A model generated the notes under the pieces. That model worked only from the letters and a program-made list of their open reading frames with translations. It searched no databases and had not been told where the DNA came from. Made by a program: the position numbers and the translations under genes. From Cliona cf. orientalis (lineage: Eukaryota; Porifera; Demospongiae; Clionaida; Clionaidae): a stretch of 64,000 nt of DNA. The stretch spans positions 3,348,001 through 3,412,000 of the forward strand of contig OZ005705.1 in the NCBI GenBank assembly GCA_963930775.1, given 5' to 3'. Of this stretch, positions 61,726 to 64,000 are shown one piece after another. The stretch's first letter is position 1; the number at the start of each line of letters is the position of its first letter.

Positions 61726-62072
61726 TAGTCTGGCGAGCCAGCCCCTTCACAAGAGGGAGGAGGAAAGGTCTGGTGTCACAAATTTATACCTGCTGCAGCC
61801 AGGAGTGCAGCCCAATCAGATTGCTCCATGTCATCACCAACATTATGGTGTTATCCCAAACGCGCAGGCTGACCAATCAGGTACCAGATCTTCTTGTTCA
61901 AAAATTTATTGGGACTGTCCCTGTTATTCGCTCTGACCAACCAGGTGCTAGATCTTCACGAGCGCTGTTTTGCATACATTGCATAACAGCTAAGCGTTGG
62001 AACAATTCGTGTATAGGCACGATACCAGACCCTTCCTCCTCCCTCTTGTGAAGGGGCTGGCCCGCCAGACTA
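61726..62072. mobile_element. Mutator-like MITE with 9-bp TSD tctcaaggc
   Basis: TAGTCTGGCGAGCCAGCCCC left; TAGTCTGGCGGGCCAGCCCC as reverse complement of the right end; inverted match of about 49 bp through agggaggaggaa and ggtctggt. tctcaaggc lies directly outside both ends (61717-61725 and 62073-62081). Inside are tandem gaccaatcaggt/ccagatcttc words. Noncoding, 347 bp. Confidence 0.92.
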
Positions 62073-62210
62073 TCTCAAGGCTTGGTAACAAGGGAACTAC
62101 CGTACTTAATCTAATACAACGCATAGGAAAAAATTTCAATTTTGAAAAGTGCGCGTTTATGTGGTAAAGGTCAATCGCGCCATATATAAACGTTATGAGA
62201 ATTCATAAAA

Positions 62211-62866
62211 TGTGACCGTATCTGACAAAACCCGGCATATGGGATCCGCGCACTATTTGCACAATGCGCGTTTTTTAGTACCTCAAGTCAAAAAATGTCG
62301 AAGTTGAGTTTTTGTCATATTCATGCCAAAGAACCTTTCTACTAACCTTTGTCGTTGTCTACAGAGGCTAACTGTACGTTACAAAGGCGAAATGAGCCTT
62401 CATTTGTACCTACCTAGTCTGTACAGCTGCTGTACACAGAGCCCGTTACTATGTACCTAGATAAAGCTAGATTCATCAAACTACTCTACTGTATGTTTGC
62501 TCACCTTTTTAGCTTCTTGGGCATCAAAGAACAATTGGCTGTCATTGTCAACAACGAAAATCAACTCTTGCTCAATCTTTACGTTCATTTCGAACGGCTC
62601 CGCCCAGGTCCATTTAATTGATTTCCGGATCACGCGTAGTATGCGGAAACACCACACGCGTGCATAGCAACGCCTTTGGACCATAATTTCTCAATTATTG
62701 GGGGTGTGGTGTGATCGCAAACAAAGCGCTGTATCTCCACAACCAAGTGCACAGTGTGTCTGAAACTTGAACACAGGTTAGCTCTATGGTAGAGCTTATC
62801 AACCATACATAAAACTCAACTTTCATAAAAAATCCCGTATGCCAGGTTTTCTCGGAGACGGTCACA
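62211..62866. mobile_element. MITE with TGTGACCGT termini
   Basis: TGTGACCGTATCTGACAAAA continuing cccggcatatgggat; right end reverse complemented TGTGACCGTCTCCGAGAAAA continuing cctggcatacgggat. About 656 bp, noncoding. One end of a relative lies at 51890. Confidence 0.85.
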
Positions 62867-63188
62867 AATGCTAGTTTCTTGCATTGAATTGGATCATGTG
62901 TTGTATTCCAGTATCAAGTTAGTGGTGGAGTTTTGATCTAGTGATTGCGAATTGCAATCATTGAACTTGCAAGTAACGTGAGTATTAGAGGAGATTGGAT
63001 GTTTATGCTATATAAATATATGATCTTGGTATACTATTACGCTGTGGTTCAAAAGAATTCTATTTGCAAGTATAGCTGGTAGCTAAATGTTTGCATGTGT
63101 GAACTAAGGCCAAATCTGAAGCTGAAACAAATGAATCGTGCAGATCTAATGTAACGTACGGCAAAAGAAGCCGACTGCAATCAGCAAA
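62867..63188. other. Spacer, nothing recognised
   Basis: No YARS1 C-terminal codons and no element ends seen here. Confidence 0.3.
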
Positions 63189-63688
63189 TACAGTGTAGTC
63201 CACTTAATTCGAATTTACAAATCCACCCAAATAATTTGAATTAAAGGAAAATTTGAATTACAGCAATATCCACTTAATTCGAATTTTGCTCATATGAATG
63301 ATAATTTTGAATTAAAGGGATAACAGTTATCATACATAGTAATAATCTTTACATATTCAGATGCAACAACCTTGTTCTTCTCTGGAGGCAGACTGTCCAC
63401 TCTATCTACTATTGCTAGCTTTCTTTTAATAAACAGTTTAGAGCCTGATACTGCTAGATATAGCTACTTCTGGCTAGTGCAGCTGCACTCAGCTGCAGCC
63501 ATGTGGTGCCCACGTGATCTATGTTCTGTATACTATATGTACATGTCCGTATACTAGACCTTGTGCTTCTAATTAAGCGAAAGTGATCTTTCGAATTTAT
63601 GTATTAGCTCTATGTGGGGAATTGGAAAGACTTCGAATTAGAAGAAAATTCGTGGTATACGGATTCGAATTAGGTGGACTACACTGTA
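63189..63688. mobile_element. 500-bp TA-type MITE (TACAGTGTAGTCCACT)
   Basis: TACAGTGTAGTCCACTTAAT continuing tcgaatt; right end reverse complemented TACAGTGTAGTCCACCTAAT continuing tcgaat. ttcgaattaaa-type words repeat near both ends. Noncoding. Confidence 0.9.
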
Positions 63689-64000
63689 CTGTTTTTGGTG
63701 TTACCATTCTGAGGAACGAGTTTTATCTATTTGCAAGATATAGCGGGGGTGGACGGGTGGGGTATGGCACTGGATCTTGTTTTCTCATGAATTTCAAAAC
63801 TGTCTTCCAGGCTTTAGGTCATGATTTACATTTTGTACAGTGTTATATATGGGGCAATACACCCACTGTGCACACGTGACTGCATGATTATCTTTTATAG
63901 TATATGATACAGGGTCAACTATCGCAATTATAGTTTGGCACATGGTTAGGGTAATCTGTTACCACTCTCTACAGCCAGTGCAAGACATTTGTGAATGTAC
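63689..64000. other. Right edge of window, no exon confirmed
   Basis: An acceptor-like ctctacag at about 63976 would open a frame that meets TGA after a few codons in the phase needed by exon 18, so it is not accepted as the next YARS1 exon. Confidence 0.35.

Noticed and set aside
63969-64000. Candidate YARS1 exon 19 after ctctacag
   Set aside because: In the phase left by exon 18 it stops after about six codons and does not resemble the EMAPII C-terminus.
1-64000. tRNA, rRNA or CRISPR features
   Set aside because: No cloverleaf with A/B boxes, no rRNA core words and no regularly spaced short repeats were seen by eye; a tRNAscan or Infernal run could still find one.

Overview
This is eukaryotic, intron-bearing DNA, most likely from a marine sponge (demosponge). 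That placement is an inference from very short host introns (48-106 bp), a metazoan-type tyrosyl-tRNA synthetase with a C-terminal EMAPII-like domain, and a dense load of DNA transposons with coding fragments of kinds I associate with sponge and cnidarian genomes. No prokaryotic, plasmid or CRISPR features are seen.

One host gene spans almost the whole window on the + strand. It is cytosolic tyrosyl-tRNA synthetase (YARS1), and I traced 18 exons from 2644 to 61673, about 491 codons. The catalytic domain (PHVAY at the HIGH position, KMSAS at the KMSKS position) and most of the EMAPII-like tRNA-binding domain are readable. The last few dozen codons are not found and should lie to the right. Ten of its 17 introns are 48-106 bp. 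The other seven (1.0-15.1 kb) are packed with transposable elements and make up nearly all of the locus.

Layout. 1-2643: 5' flank with an AT-rich tandem repeat and a perfect small foldback. Introns 2 and 4 (3002-9111): MITEs and a decayed pogo/Tigger transposase. Intron 5 (9158-19484): 5-bp-TSD hAT MITEs, then a 6.4-kb element bounded by Tc1/mariner-type inverted repeats (12718-19132). It holds a DD34E transposase and, convergent to it, an intron-containing BEN-domain gene; the BEN exon is split by a miniature LTR retrotransposon and the transposase by a TA-targeting MITE. Intron 9 (19909-35012): a repeat cluster, a copy of a TGTGACC-terminated transposon, several MITEs, and a pogo-like element (30727-33941) whose transposase is split by a HIRAN plus Ulp1-like protease reading frame.

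Intron 11 (35219-49190): a foldback element carrying a 2.35-kb hAT (36930-39283), a 4.1-kb element encoding a DNCGGQNKN-type putative transposase (40455-44600), and a TTAA-targeting element with 200-bp inverted repeats and P2X7-ballast-like coding exons (46052-48949). The last of these sits in a MITE whose empty site is preserved elsewhere in the window. Introns 15-16 (49727-61487): foldback elements and a second hAT (54908-57621). Past exon 18: a Mutator-like MITE with a 9-bp target duplication and other MITEs.

Every transposon gene I could read carries stops, frameshifts or insertions, so these copies look dead. Their termini, target duplications and nesting order are well preserved and let the insertion history be read.
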